From Cinnamomum chago (taxonomy: Eukaryota; Streptophyta; Magnoliopsida; Laurales; Lauraceae), in the NCBI GenBank assembly GCA_038049695.1, contig CP142452.1, forward strand, positions 69,879,501-69,943,500: a stretch of 64,000 nucleotides of DNA, written 5' to 3'. A program made the translations under genes and the position numbers. This document shows, piece after piece, positions 50,400 through 62,163 of the stretch (its first letter is position 1; each line of letters opens with the position of its first letter). Under the pieces are notes generated by a model. That model did not search any database. It saw only the letters and a list, made by a program, of their open reading frames with translations, and was not told the DNA's origin.

Positions 50400-53300
50400 A
50401 TGCCTCCTCGCAAAGACCCATTGAATGCAAACGCATCTGGCAGTAATAGTGGGAGTGGAGTTGATATTACCATGACAAATCAATTCCAACAACTCATGTA
50501 GATGATGGTTGGACGACAACAAAGTGCAAATGAAAACCAAGTCAGATTCCAGGAACAACAGGCCAGATTGCAAGAGCAGATGGCTAAGAATGATGAAGAA
50601 TTAACTCAAGTACAGAGGCAACTGTTGGAGGTTTTGGGAAGAAGGCCAGAACCAGTGCTAGCTCCAAATGTGGGAGCACAGATAGTCATTCAGAACAGGG
50701 AGCATGATTCTAACATGCTCTTTAAGAGTTTCAGAAAGAGGGGCCCAAAAGAATTTACGAGGGTGGAAGACCCCCTAGCAGCTGATGACTGGCTTGCACA
50801 TACAGAGAATATCTTTGATCTCTTCAAATGCACGGGTAGACAACAAGTTCAATTAGCAACTTCTATGTTTACGGGATTGGCAGATATATGGTGGAAAACT
50901 ATTAAAGATGGATATCAGAATATTGGGAATGAGGGTGCATGGACCACCTTCAAACAACAATTCAGTGAAAAATATGTTCATGCACACATCAAGAGGCAAA
51001 AGGCGGTTGAGTTTCAACTGCTTAAGCAAGAAGATACAACAGTTCTTGAATATATCATGAAATTTGAGAGGTTGTCCCATTATGCACCGGAACTTGTTGA
51101 TATAGAACAGAAGAAAATCACAAAGTTCCTGGAGGGACTAAATCCTATTATATTAAGGGATGCTTCGGGTGTAGTGCTACCTGCTACCTTCCAAGAAGCA
51201 GTCAAGAGAGCATATAAGTATGAAGACATCAATAACCTAATCCCTAAGGATGCTCAGAGGAAGAGACAACAACATCAAGGACAAAGATCTCACCAAGGCA
51301 AGAAGCAAAGACAGCATCAGAACCCTCAAGCACAAAATGCATGTGTACATTGTGGCAAGAATCACCCATCCCAGGAGTGTTATAGAATCAATGGTGCTAG
51401 TTACAAGTGTGGTGGCTTTGATCACCTAGTAAAAGATTGTCAAAATAATAGGAATCAAGGCAACAAACCTCCTTAGCAACCCAGACAAGCACATCAACAG
51501 AATCAACAAGTAGCCCAGAACCAACCAAGACAGCCACAGCAACAGAATCAGCAACCTCGTCAACAACCTCAAAATCAAAATGCTCGTCCACCTCAGCAAA
51601 ATAGGAATGTATAGCAAGGAAGACAGAATCAGAACCGGAACAGACAACATCAGCAAGGCCTTCTAAATCATTTGAATCAAGTGGACGCAGATGCAGCGGG
51701 CAACGTAGTAAAAGGTACTCTCTTTGTTTGTGGAGTAGAAGCTAAGATATTGTTTGATCCTGGATCTACCCATTCTTTCTTGTCTCCTATGTTTGCTAAA
51801 TTGATTGATGTCCCCGTTAGCGAACTTGAATTTATTCCAACTGCCACAACACCAGTAGGGAAACAAGTTGTTTGTAGCACTTATCACCATAGTTGCACAG
51901 TTAAGATAGGAGATGTCACTTTTCTAGCAAACCTTATCCTGTTGGACATGCATGACTTCGATGTTATATTAGGGATGGATTGGTTAGCGGGTCACCATGC
52001 CACTATGGGCTGTTTTAACAAAACTATGTCTTTCACATTGGAGGGAATGCACTCTGGAGTAGAATTTCAAGGAGAGAAAATGATATCACAGATTAACTTT
52101 ATTTCAGCTTTGTCAGCAGCGAAGTTATTAAGGAGTGGATGTGAGGGATTCATAGCGTTTATCGCGGAGAATGAACAATTCCAAGGGGTGGAGGAAATCC
52201 CCGTTGTATGTGAATTCCCATATGTATTTCCGAAAGAAATTCCAGGTTTGGCACCTGTTAGGGAAGTTGAATCCACAATTGAGTTGATGCCAGGAATTGC
52301 TCCAATCTCCATTGCTCCATATAGAATGACTCCAGCAGAGTTAGGTGAATTAAAACTTTAGTTACAAGAGTTGTTAGAAAAAGATTTTATTAGACCAAGC
52401 ATCTCACCTTGGGGAGCCCCAGTGTTGTTTGTTAAGAAGACAGATGGAAGCTTGAGAATGTGTATAGATTACAGAAGACTGAATCAAGTGATCATCAAAA
52501 ATAAATATCCATTGCCAAGGATAGATGAATTGTTTGATCAGTTGCAAGGAGCAGAGTATTTTTCGAAGATAGATTTGAGATTTGGATACTATCAGTTGAG
52601 AGTCAGAGAATCGGATGTACCGAAGACCGCTTTCCGAACTAGATATGGTCACTATGAATTTTTGGAAGTGCCTTTTGGACTGACGAATGCACCAGCAGTA
52701 TTTATGGCACTAATGACTGAAATTTTTGCACCTCACTTAGACCAGTTCACAGTCGTTTTCATTGATGACATATTGGTGTATTCCAAGTCAAGAGAAGATC
52801 ATGAGCAGCATCTGAGAACGTCACTGCAGCTTCTAAGAGACAATCAATTATATGCTAAGTTTGGGAAGTGCGACTTTTGGCTAGAACAAGTTGCTTTCCT
52901 AGGCCATATTATCTCCAAAGAAGGTTTGGCAGTCGATCCAGCAAAAATTGAGGCAGTGATCAAGTGGGAAAGACCAAAGAATGTGACCGAAATTAGAAGT
53001 TTTCTGGATTTAGCATGCTACTACAGAAGGTTTGTGCAGGGATTTTCTTCTATTGTAGCGCCTTTGACCAAATTAACCCAGAAAAATGTGCCTTTCGTGT
53101 GGTCAGAACAGTGTGAAGTCAATTTTGAAGAGTTGAAAAAGAAATTAACCTCAGCACCTATTCTCACTTTACCTTCAGGCAGTGGTGGTTTTGTGATTTA
53201 TACCGATGTTTCGAATGTGGGACTCGGTTGTGTGTTGATGCAAGATGACAAAGTCATAGCGTATGGCTCCAGACAATTGAAGGAGCAAGAGAAAAACTAT

Positions 53301-55115
53301 GCAACGCATGACTTAGAGTTGGCAGCAGTGGTCTTTGCATTGAAGATGTGGAGGCATTATCTTTATGGAGAAAAATTTGAAGTCCATTCAAACCACCGCA
53401 GTCTCCAATATTTATTTTCTCAGAAGGAATTGAACATGAGACAAAGAAGATGGATGGAGTACATCAAAGACTATGATTTTAAAATCATTTATCATCCTGG
53501 GAAAGTGAATGTAGTGGCAAATGCATTGAGTAGAAAGTCAATTAGTGTGGCCAGTTTGCAAGGATTTTGCAATTTCCAGCAGTTTGAAGACTTGGGGGTT
53601 GAATTTCAACCCTTGAGGAAAGGTGTTATGCTAGCAAATATGTCGGTGTCTGAGCCTATCTTCATTCAGAAGATCAATGATAGTCAGTTGCAAGATCCAG
53701 ATTTGGCTAAAATTGTTGAACACATCTTAGAACGTCCAAATTTTCGAATCGTGGATGGAGTACTTTACTTTCGCAACCGACTCTGTGTTCCGAAGATAGA
53801 TAATTTGAGGAATGACATCATGGTGGATGCTCACAGCACGAGATATTCTATGCACCCAGGGAGTACGAAGATGTATCACAATTTGAAGAATCGTTTTTTG
53901 GTGGAACAATATGAAGAGAGAAACTGCAGCTTTTGTGTCCCGATGCATGACTTATCAACTAGTGAAGGCTGAACATCAGAAACCACGTGGTCTTTTGCAA
54001 CCGTTAGAGATCCCGGAATGGAAATGGGAACATCTCACGATGGATTTTGTCTCAGGATCACCTACTACAAGCATAGGAAACAATGCCATTTGGGTTATAG
54101 TTGACCGTCTCACAAAGTCTGCACACTTCATTCCATTGAAGATCGGGAAAAAGATGCATATGTTACCTCTTGCAGAAGCATTTGTGAAAGAGATTGTTAG
54201 TCGTCATGGTCAACCAGTGTCTATCACTTCAAACCGGGATAGCAGATTTGTTTCAAGATTTTGGAAGACTTTGCATGAGTCTATGGGTACGAAACTTCAA
54301 TTTAGCACAGCGTATCACCCTCAGACCGATGGACAATCAGAAAGGATCATTTAGACCTTGGAGGACATGCTCAGAGCTTGTGTACTTGATTTCAAGACTT
54401 AGTGGGATGAGAGTTTGCCTCTGTGAATTTGCTTATAATAATAGCTACCACTCGAGCATAGGAATGACTCCTTTTGAAGCACTGTATGGCAGAAGATGCA
54501 GAACTCCAGTGTTGGGAAGAAGTTGGAGAACGTAGCTTTCATGGACCGTCATTGATTAGTGAGACAAGTGAAGAGGTTAAGCACATTCAGGAGTGCTTGA
54601 AAGTTACTAGAAGCCGGCAGAAAAGCTATGCAGATGTTCGAAGAAGAGACCTACAGTTCCAAGTAGGAGATAAAGTATTTTTGAAGGTGTCACCGGTCAG
54701 AGGAACCTTGAGGTTTGGTCAGAAGGGTAAGTTGTCAAGAAGATTCATCGGACCATATGAAATTTTGAGTCGTATTGGTGAAGTGGCCTATAGATTGGCT
54801 TTGCCACCCGAGCTATCGAGCGTACACAATGTGTTTCATGTGTCGATGTTGAGGAAATATGTTTCAGACCCTTCACACGTGTTACATCATGAGCCATTGG
54901 AAGTTCAGGAAGATGCCACCTACATTGAGAAGCCGGTTAGCATTGTTGACACAAAAGAACAGGAATTGAGGAACCGAACAATTCATTGGGTCTAAGTACT
55001 TTGGGAGAATCACGGGCCAGAAGAAGCTACTTGGGAATTGCGTGATCAAGTTCAGAGGAAGTACCCTCACCTGTTACCAGAAGTTAGTGTTCATTTGGAG
55101 GACCAAATGCTCTAA
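50400..55115 (+). pseudogene. Ty3/Gypsy (Tekay/Del-like) gag-pol, broken
   Basis: One polyprotein frame starts MPPRKD at 50400. Order: gag (to about 51300), a zinc knuckle (51345-51430, second knuckle damaged), protease with DPGSTHSF (about 51750-51790), reverse transcriptase with FIDDILVYS (near 52755), RNase H (53170-53540), integrase with its zinc finger and core (53820-54500), and a C-terminal VHNVFHVSML plus chromodomain-like tail (to about 55110). In-frame TAG stops lie at 50499, 51474, 51612, 52359, 54352 and 54400. A TAA lies near 54994. Frameshifts are an extra T in the run near 53895 and two 2-base losses in TG repeats near 54422 and 54510. Changed key residues include SNRD for the usual integrase SDRD, a lost zinc-finger Cys (CMTY), and Asn for Asp in the RNase H HSNH and VANALS stretches. 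It cannot be active. Confidence 0.92.
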
Positions 55116-55125
55116 GGGGTGGAGG
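55113..55125 (+). other. Polypurine tract
   Basis: AAGGGGTGGAGGA lies directly before the 3' LTR start at 55126, where plus-strand DNA synthesis would begin. Confidence 0.75.
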
Positions 55126-55898
55126 ATGTTAGACCCCGACCCAGGTTTAGTATGATTAATTATTGTTTGAGCCGTGATTAGTCTCTAAGTGGGATTAGAG
55201 GACGATTAGCTTAGTTTTTAGTTAGATCAGACTTTTCAATAGCTTTGGGGAATTTTGAGAGCCATTGGACTTAGTTTGACTTGGGCTGGGGGGCCCGTGT
55301 GACGTGTATTGAATTGGGGAATTTGTTCTTTATTTCAAAAAATTCTGATTTTTACTCCTTTTGATTTTTTTTATGGATCTTAACAACTTTCATGTCTTAT
55401 CCGATTGGATTTGAGACTCAGAAATCGCGTTTTTCGAGAAAAAGGGCAAAAACGACTTTTCAAACTAAATCTGTGCATGAATTTTGAAAATTACAAAAAT
55501 TGGGGAAAATATACTTTTTAGAAACTAGATATTCCGACGATCGATTTTGTCTTCTTCGTCGATTTCGTCCGGGACCCACAAGTATTAGTTTCAGCCACTT
55601 GAAGTTTTGGGACCCACATGCCCACTTAAACAAACCCAAGATGGGTTCTTTCTTCTCCATTTCATTGTTCCTGCAATCTTTTGGCTTAGACAAGAGTTTA
55701 CTATTCCTCTCTTCCAGCCTCTCTCTCTCTCTCTCTCTCTCCCTCTCCTCTTGCATGACTACTTCTTGAGTGCTAAATAGAGATTTGATCTCATACTCTT
55801 CTTCCTCATCTCTCAAGCATTCCAAGGATACCTTTTTCAAGAACATTGAGTTGGAACAACCCTCTTCTCCAAGCCCTTCTTCTTGATTCTTCCTGTAA
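55126..55898 (+). mobile_element. Ty3 3' LTR, first 773 bp
   Basis: Starts TGTTAGACCCCGACCCAGG and matches the 5' LTR from 42037 on after its first 137 bases. It is cut at 55898 by a second CACTA element; the rest would lie beyond the window. A TC microsatellite lies at about 55720-55742. Confidence 0.85.
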
Positions 55899-56907
55899 CA
55901 CTACAAGAATTTACACTTTTACCGGCGTTTTTTCCCGGCGCAATTATTAAACGCCGGGAAAAGTATAACTTTTACCGGCAAAAAATCTTATTTCGCCGGT
56001 AAAAGGTAGAGTTTTCCTGGCGACATAGTTTCGCCGGCAATGGTTAGTATTTTGCCGGCGAAATTTTTTTATCGCCGACAATAGTTAGTACTTTACCGGC
56101 AAAATTTTTTTATCGCCGACAAATGTTATATTTTTGCGGGCGACCTACCTGGGTCGCCGGCAAATTTCACCCTCCAAATTTCCTAGGCTTTTATTTGATT
56201 TTTCCCGGCGCAGTTACTGCGCCGAGAATAGTCTTTTTTTTTTATAATTTTTTTACAATGTTTTTGTCATCGCATTGTTCGCGCCTAATGCCCCCTTTTT
56301 TTCGTTCCTTTCCTGAAAAGTGAAAACTTCCCACCATTCTTACTTCCGTTCCCCCTGCGCCTCCTCCATCTTCACCAAGAGACATGCGTGGTCGATATGC
56401 AGACAGAGCCCAGCCCGGATTTTCTGTTTCTCTTTCGCTCTTACTCTGGCAACCATCAACACATAGATCTGGCGATGGAACCCTCTGCAACTTGAGATCA
56501 GACCCATGCTTTGACTTCTCTGCAAATTAGTAAGTGGGTTCTCCATATGGAGGCTTGAATCCCTATGCCCTTCTCAGTTTCTTACTGATGTAGGAGTCCT
56601 TCAACGAGCAAAGTGATTTCTTGAAGAAATGGATGTCTTTCAATCTGAGCAGCAGTTTCGTCACAGCAGAGAGATTGCTTGAAGACTGACCTACTAGAAC
56701 CTCAATCGATATTTCTTTGTTCATCGATTTCGATTAGAATCGAGAGCTCGGAGAAATCTAGGGTTTTCATTTTCGCCATGAGATTTGATGGATGAAGGAT
56801 GCAGGAGCTGCGTAGTGGAGCGCGCAAGGGCCGTAGTGGAGCGCGCGGGGGCGGACTCTCTGTTCTCCCTCAGGTGAATCTGAATCTAGTGCTTGATTCC
56901 ATTACAG

Positions 56908-57195
56908 GTCATGTGGTTGACGTTTGTTCGCTTTATTCCCAACAGCATTTTGCCTGGGCTCCTCGCATTCATTGCAGCAGTGGCTGCTGTTGTTATGGTA
57001 AGCCTTTTTGTTTTTATATTTTTATTGCTTTTTATGCTGATTGCTCTCATTAGTAGGATGCTTCTTCTATATGTTTAACAAATGCTAAAGGATGACATGC
57101 CTTTGTGGATTGGAGTTTGTTCTGCTTCTTGTTTGATGTGTTTGTCCCATTCCCAGATCTGAATCTTGAAGATGAACCTTTCCAGCCCAAATCAG
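56908..57195 (+). pseudogene. Two exon-like pieces of unidentified host genes
   Basis: 56908-56997 is a 90-bp exon-like stretch between CAG and GTAAGC, encoding a hydrophobic segment with FIPNSILPGLLAFIAAVAA. 57157-57195 is a 39-bp stretch between CCCAG and GTGAGG, readable as LNLEDEPFQPKS. Their phases do not join cleanly. I do not recognise either peptide. The exon form and the neighbours suggest more captured sequence. Confidence 0.4.
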
Positions 57196-57610
57196 GTGAG
57201 GCAGAGTTCTCAAGTAGAAATTAGTTTGCCGGAACTTGCATTTTGGAGAAAATACTGCCATTCTACTTTGTTTGGGTAGACAGAGAGAAGTATGGCTGAT
57301 AAATTTTTTTGAATTGAATACATTTATATTAGATGAAAGTGGAAAAGAAGAAAGTCAATTGTTTTTCTTTCTGGATTCAATCTGCAATTTTCTCAACTGC
57401 TACATCATGCTGTATGTTGACCAATTATCACTGTGGATGGTTGGCAACTAAATGCTGAGCAGAACTGCTTTTCATATGTGACAATACTGTTGGAATTATG
57501 AATTGCTGTTAGTGCTGCAAATCCATAGTAACCTGCTGGAAAAGCAGACCCACATCTAGATGTTGTCATTAAGCAGCATCCACTGCTGGTCTTAGGAAAC
57601 CATAGGCGTG

Positions 57611-57800
57611 ATGTTTGCAGTGATGAAAGAAACGGAATATGCAACAAATTAAGCAGAAATTTATTAACAACTTCATGAATGACTGGAAAGTGCTACTTGG
57701 CCGAAACCATGTGATTAAGAAATTTGAGCTCTGTGATTTTACCCCAATCTATGAGTGGCATGAGAGGGAGAAGGAAAAGAAAAAGCAAATGAGCACCGAG
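57611..57800 (+). pseudogene. Captured DNA topoisomerase I exon, displaced copy
   Basis: Encodes MFAVMKETEYAT, then after an extra 4 bases (TTAA) FINNFMNDWKVLLG, HVIKKFELCDFTPIYEWH and REKEKKKQMSTE, ending at a GTAAAT donor. This is the conserved core start of eukaryotic topoisomerase I, the enzyme that relaxes DNA by single-strand cleavage. The catalytic Tyr region is absent. In the intact protein this segment follows the one found downstream at 58226-58567, so the order is inverted. Confidence 0.88.
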
Positions 57801-58225
57801 GTAAATCAAGTTTTCCTTTAATTGATTTTAGATTAGAGTAAAACAGGGAGCTGTACAGTGTAAATTGATACATATGGAACTGGTGTATGTGAACAATGAA
57901 CATTAGTTTAATGATATTGACTTGTTTTATGTCTTAGTGAAAAATAGATGTTTGTCTATGATACCTGGATACTTCAAAATTGGGAACGTATCCATATCAT
58001 GTTGTCTCCCTGTTTTGTATCATTGGTTTCTTTGGCTGCCCAATCTGTGGACTTATTGCTGGCCTGGCTTGTGGGTATTTGCATTGGAACAAAATATATT
58101 CCAGTTGTGCCCTCTAGGGAAGCTTGCATCAACAAACCAGGCCTCATTCATTTATATTTATATTTTTTATTTTTCATTTTAACTCCCTTTTAAGCTCTAT
58201 ATTATGCTTTTATAATTCATAAAAG

Positions 58226-58793
58226 GTAGAGAATGAAGTAAAAAAAGAAGCAAAGATGGATGATGATGATGATCACATACCAATTTCCCAGAGAGTGAAA
58301 AAATTGGTTTCATCAGACAATCGATCCTTATCAAAGAAACCAACAAAGGTTGTCACCTCCCAATTGAAGAAAACAAACAAGAAATCAAAAAAGATTATAA
58401 AAGCTTCTAAATACTCAAAGTCGTTGAAGGTGCCACCTGGCTCCGGTGGAGGGCAGAAGTGGACTACATTGGAGCACAATGGTGTCATTTTCCCTCCATA
58501 CAAACCTCACGGGATTAAGATGCTATACAATGGACAGCCAGTTGATTTAACTCCAGAATAAGAAGAGGTGATGCTGAATATCTTTTATGATCTTGTACCA
58601 TTTTCACTATTTCTTTTCATTTCTTGTCATGTGATTCTTGTTGCTTCCACTTGTCACATTGCATGTGGCCCGTTGCCCTTGATAAATACATTTTATTCTT
58701 TACCTGCAGCTTTGATTTACTATTTTTTTTTTGGTATCTGCTGAAAGTATTAGTTCTGCAGGTAGCTACAATGTTTGCAGTGATGAAAGAAAT
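58226..58793 (+). pseudogene. Captured DNA topoisomerase I exons
   Basis: Exon 58226-58567 follows an AAAAG acceptor. It encodes the acidic and Lys-rich N-terminal end, then [15 protein letters not shown] and [16 protein letters not shown], typical of plant topoisomerase I. A TAA at 58559 sits where the family has Gln, consistent with one C-to-T change. A GT donor follows, and the next exon opens at 58762 after TTCTGCAG with VATMFAVMKE. It is then cut: the sequence jumps to GGGAGCTGTACAGTGTAAAT, which also occurs at about 57847 in the other copy. The two copies thus share both sides of a roughly 225-bp deletion. Confidence 0.88.
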
Positions 58794-59062
58794 GGGGAGC
58801 TGTACAGTGTAAATACTGTATTAGAACTTAAAACATATGGCCCAGTTCCCATACCTTGAATATTTTGGTAATGTGAATCACACTTTGGACTTTTAGCTAT
58901 ACCTGCGCCTATAGTTGTACTCGAGTAACGCAGACTGCAGGCAACAAATTTCATTTGAAAGTAATGATCACTTATAGCATTGGATTTGTTTACCTTTGGT
59001 ACTAAGTGAATTTCTTCATCTGTTTATTACCACTGAAATATACTTTTGCTTTTCTTAATCAG

Positions 59063-60148
59063 GTTAAGCTTTCAGAAAAGCTTTCTCATGTGCAGTCGCT
59101 CTGTATCCATGAGATGATAGTGAGAGCTTTCAAGCATATTTTGCAAGCTGTCATTGCTGCTGTTGCTGAAACAGGAGAAATGGCTATATCGATAGCTGCA
59201 GCACTTAGCATTATATAATCATGCTGAGTGCTTCAGATGAGTGACATGTGTCAGATAATAACATATTGCTTTTGTCACATGACCCATGTTTAAATTTGTC
59301 AATTTAAAACAACATTTTACATTCATGGGCAATAAAAAGCACAGAAGAATTGGAGTTGCCCTGTGTTTACTGCATACATGTTGTTGCATGCTAACTGGAA
59401 ATCGGCCAGTTCTAATTGTGCCTGTTGGCATCATTAATTCCTTGCTTTGCCTTATTGTTTTAGGCTGTTTCGCACCTCTTTCCATTCGTCAGTTGTATAT
59501 TTATTTGTGGTCTCAGATGGAAATATTCAGTTTATAGCATGTACTTATGCATGTTTCTTTTCTCCAGTTTCAGGCTTATGATGATCTCATGAAAGCATTC
59601 TCGGAGCGTAATAAGGTTGATTCATAAATCTGCTCACCCATGTTTTCATTTCTTGTACATTTGCTTTCTGTTGCATGTGTTTATAAATTGGCCAAATACC
59701 GATTCCTGTTCCTTACCTTTTTTTTTTAATTTTCTGTTTCATTTCCATCCTACTTTCACAGATAAACTATGAATTTATGTTTACTACAAGTATTCTTTAA
59801 TTGCATTTGATGGAGAACTACTTTGATTTAATATGCTTGTCAATGTACTGATGTAGTATACTGGGAATATCAAGACTAACAACCCCCCTCCTCTTCACTT
59901 CATAATTTTCAGTTTGGAAATCTTCCTTATGGATTTCGTGCAAACACGTGGCTTGTTCCTCCGGTTGCTGCAGTCACCATCAGTTTTTCCTCCCCTTCCA
60001 GTTGAAGATGAAACTTGGGGTGGAAATGGAGGTGGCCTAGCAGGCACTAGCAAAACTTGGAGCAGTATGTGGTCCTTATCATCGGATGACTGCAGGTGCC
60101 TACAGCCTTCTAGCCGTAGTTCTGTATCATATTGGAGACTTCAATCAG
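59063..60148 (+). pseudogene. Captured CLU/TSS-type TPR protein exons, shuffled
   Basis: Three exon blocks with good splice signals. Block 1 (59063-about 59217): [20 protein letters not shown] and [13 protein letters not shown]. Block 2 (59569-59616): FQAYDDLMKAFSERNK. Block 3 (59913-60148): [20 protein letters not shown], then after a 2-base loss [17 protein letters not shown], fused to [18 protein letters not shown] (from about 60071) and a GT donor. These are recognisable from plant clustered-mitochondria (CLU) proteins of the TSS/REC type, large cytosolic proteins with C-terminal TPRs. In the intact protein blocks 2 and 3 precede block 1, and the YHRMTAG segment lies much further on, so exons were shuffled and joined. 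Family call from memory. Confidence 0.75.
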
Positions 60149-60841
60149 GTCTACTCTTGAATCCTTTTCTTGGTTTCTGAGGCAGTTCCAATGAGCATCT
60201 TATCTTGAGGCCTAGTGATTCACTGTCTTCATAATTATATTAGAAGTGAAATCGTAGAGAAAAAGATTTGAACATGAAACAGAAAATCATCATCAGCATG
60301 CATGGTGAAACGGTCTTGACAACAGAGTCTTCTGTTATTTGCCATTTGGCGTCGATAGCAATTGAACAAACAACATATAAGGTCTGTTCTTTGAGACCCC
60401 TTTGCGTATTTCGTTTTTTTATTTCAAGAAGAAGAAGAACAATGTAAAGAAAAGATTCATGATGCATTGGTCAGTTTGGGTGTTTTGCAGAGACAGGGAG
60501 TCGGTTGGGGTTCTCAGTTTTCTGGGTCAAGTCCTTTCAAGGTATTTGTTTGGTTAATTATTCTTCAGGGGTGTGCATGACTGTGGGTAAAACTAGTGGC
60601 AACGGAAATTTGGGAGATTTGCATTTCTGATGTTTCTGTTGTTATTAAATTTGGGTTTGCAAAGGTCTTCTGTTTGAGATAACAAATGGGAAAAGGCAGA
60701 ATGAAATGATGTTTGTTATTACTGAGTTTTTCTAAGATGAGAGTAGATTTTTAGGTGTGGTCCTTTTCCTTTGTCACTGTTTAGGATTTAATGTTTTTTT
60801 TTTTGGTAAATTTCATTGGTGCCGTTTCCTTTGCTGGAACA
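60149..60841. other. CACTA interior, nothing recognised
   Basis: Lies between the CLU-like and pectate-lyase fragments. No exon identified. Confidence 0.4.
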
Positions 60842-61063
60842 CTAGCAGATCGAACCCCGACGGCATGGTAGAGCACCTGCCCCGGAGGTGATGGATGCAA
60901 CCATGGAAGATGACTTTGCTCCTAGGCTGGAGGCCTTTGCATAGCTTGCTGAAGCTCCAGCGCCCGATGGGGTGAAGTAGGTGCCATTTAACAGCAAGTC
61001 TCCTTCCGAGCGCCAATTCCAGCCCTTCCATTGGCTGGTATCAGTGTCCACCCTCTTGGTCAC
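60842..61063 (-). pseudogene. Captured pectate lyase last exon
   Basis: On the minus strand a 222-bp terminal exon follows a TTATGCAG acceptor. It encodes [20 protein letters not shown], then [20 protein letters not shown] and a tail ending CRRGSIC and a stop. This is the C-terminal end of plant family-1 pectate lyases, secreted enzymes that cleave de-esterified pectin. The catalytic region is absent. Frame, stop and acceptor are intact, but the orientation opposes the other captured genes. Confidence 0.88.
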
Positions 61064-61081
61064 CTGCATAATCAAATTCAC

Positions 61082-62160
61082 AAATGAATCACATTATTAG
61101 ACTACAGAATAAAAAAGCTTGAATGTAGGCTCACCCCAGAACACATCCATAAGGTTTCATTTATGATACTCGACCAAAATTTTGTCGTAAAACTCTTGAC
61201 GCTTGAATCTCCCCGTTAAGTAGTAGTTTAAGAATTATTTTACACTAGTTTTATCTACTTCATCTTTAGCATCAAACACATTATTTGCGGGCCTGTTTGT
61301 CCAGTACAAATTGAACACCTAGAAAATTTATAGCCAATGTGCTTCTATAAAAGAGGCTGTGATTGTCAGAGTTAAAGGCGAAGATCCAAAAGAGACCATT
61401 AAAATAAAAATTATTACCCTCCCTTTCCCAGATAAATTGAATCCTAAAAAATTAAACTCTAGATTTTCTACACTTATCATTCTCTGCGCATCTCATCCCT
61501 CCTCTACTTTACCAGTCAGATTCATCTGACATTGTTATGCCTTCACAATAAATTACAGTCCACATTTGGGATCTGACTGGAAATAAAAACGGAATCAAAT
61601 ACAATTAACAACATTACCTCCTTAGCAAAAGGGTTGGCACTTATGTAAAAACAAGATAATCAGTAAGCTGGTACTTCATCTGACAATCTTATTGATATAA
61701 TGGAGTTTTACATCCAGTGGTGCTGTAAAATTGAGATTACAGATGAAATGGTTGACAGTGTGTGTGTGTGTGTGTGTAGAGAGATGTATATATAGATAGA
61801 GACATTTTTTTTTTTTTTTGTTTTATGCATTGTACAAGTGGCATTAAATGCAACCTGTCAACAAGGATGTACTATGCACGTGGTTTTTGATCCTTGATCC
61901 AAAATTTGGCTAGGATGTGTCATAACTCTACCCGAATATTTTGAATGTTCTTGCCATAAATGTTCTGTCAGTCTACTTCAGATTTTGAGTAATTTTCCCT
62001 TTTTTGTTAAATATGGGTTCCATCTGTTGTGCAGTTGGAGTTTTTATACTTGTATTAAGGGCTTTTTATCCTTTCAATTATTCACTTGGAAATTTTTGAT
62101 GGATTTTTTAAAAATAATAGTTACCTTTGATCAACTAATGTAATGTGCTTGTTTTTTTCT
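61082..62160. other. CACTA interior; GT microsatellite
   Basis: A GT run lies at about 61759-61778. No exon identified. Confidence 0.4.
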
Positions 62161-62163
62161 CAG

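Noticed and set aside
57922..58193. Membrane-protein frames of 81-86 codons
   Set aside because: Two overlapping frames lie in the intron-like gap between topoisomerase I pieces; the hydrophobic residues reflect T-rich sequence and I recognise no family.
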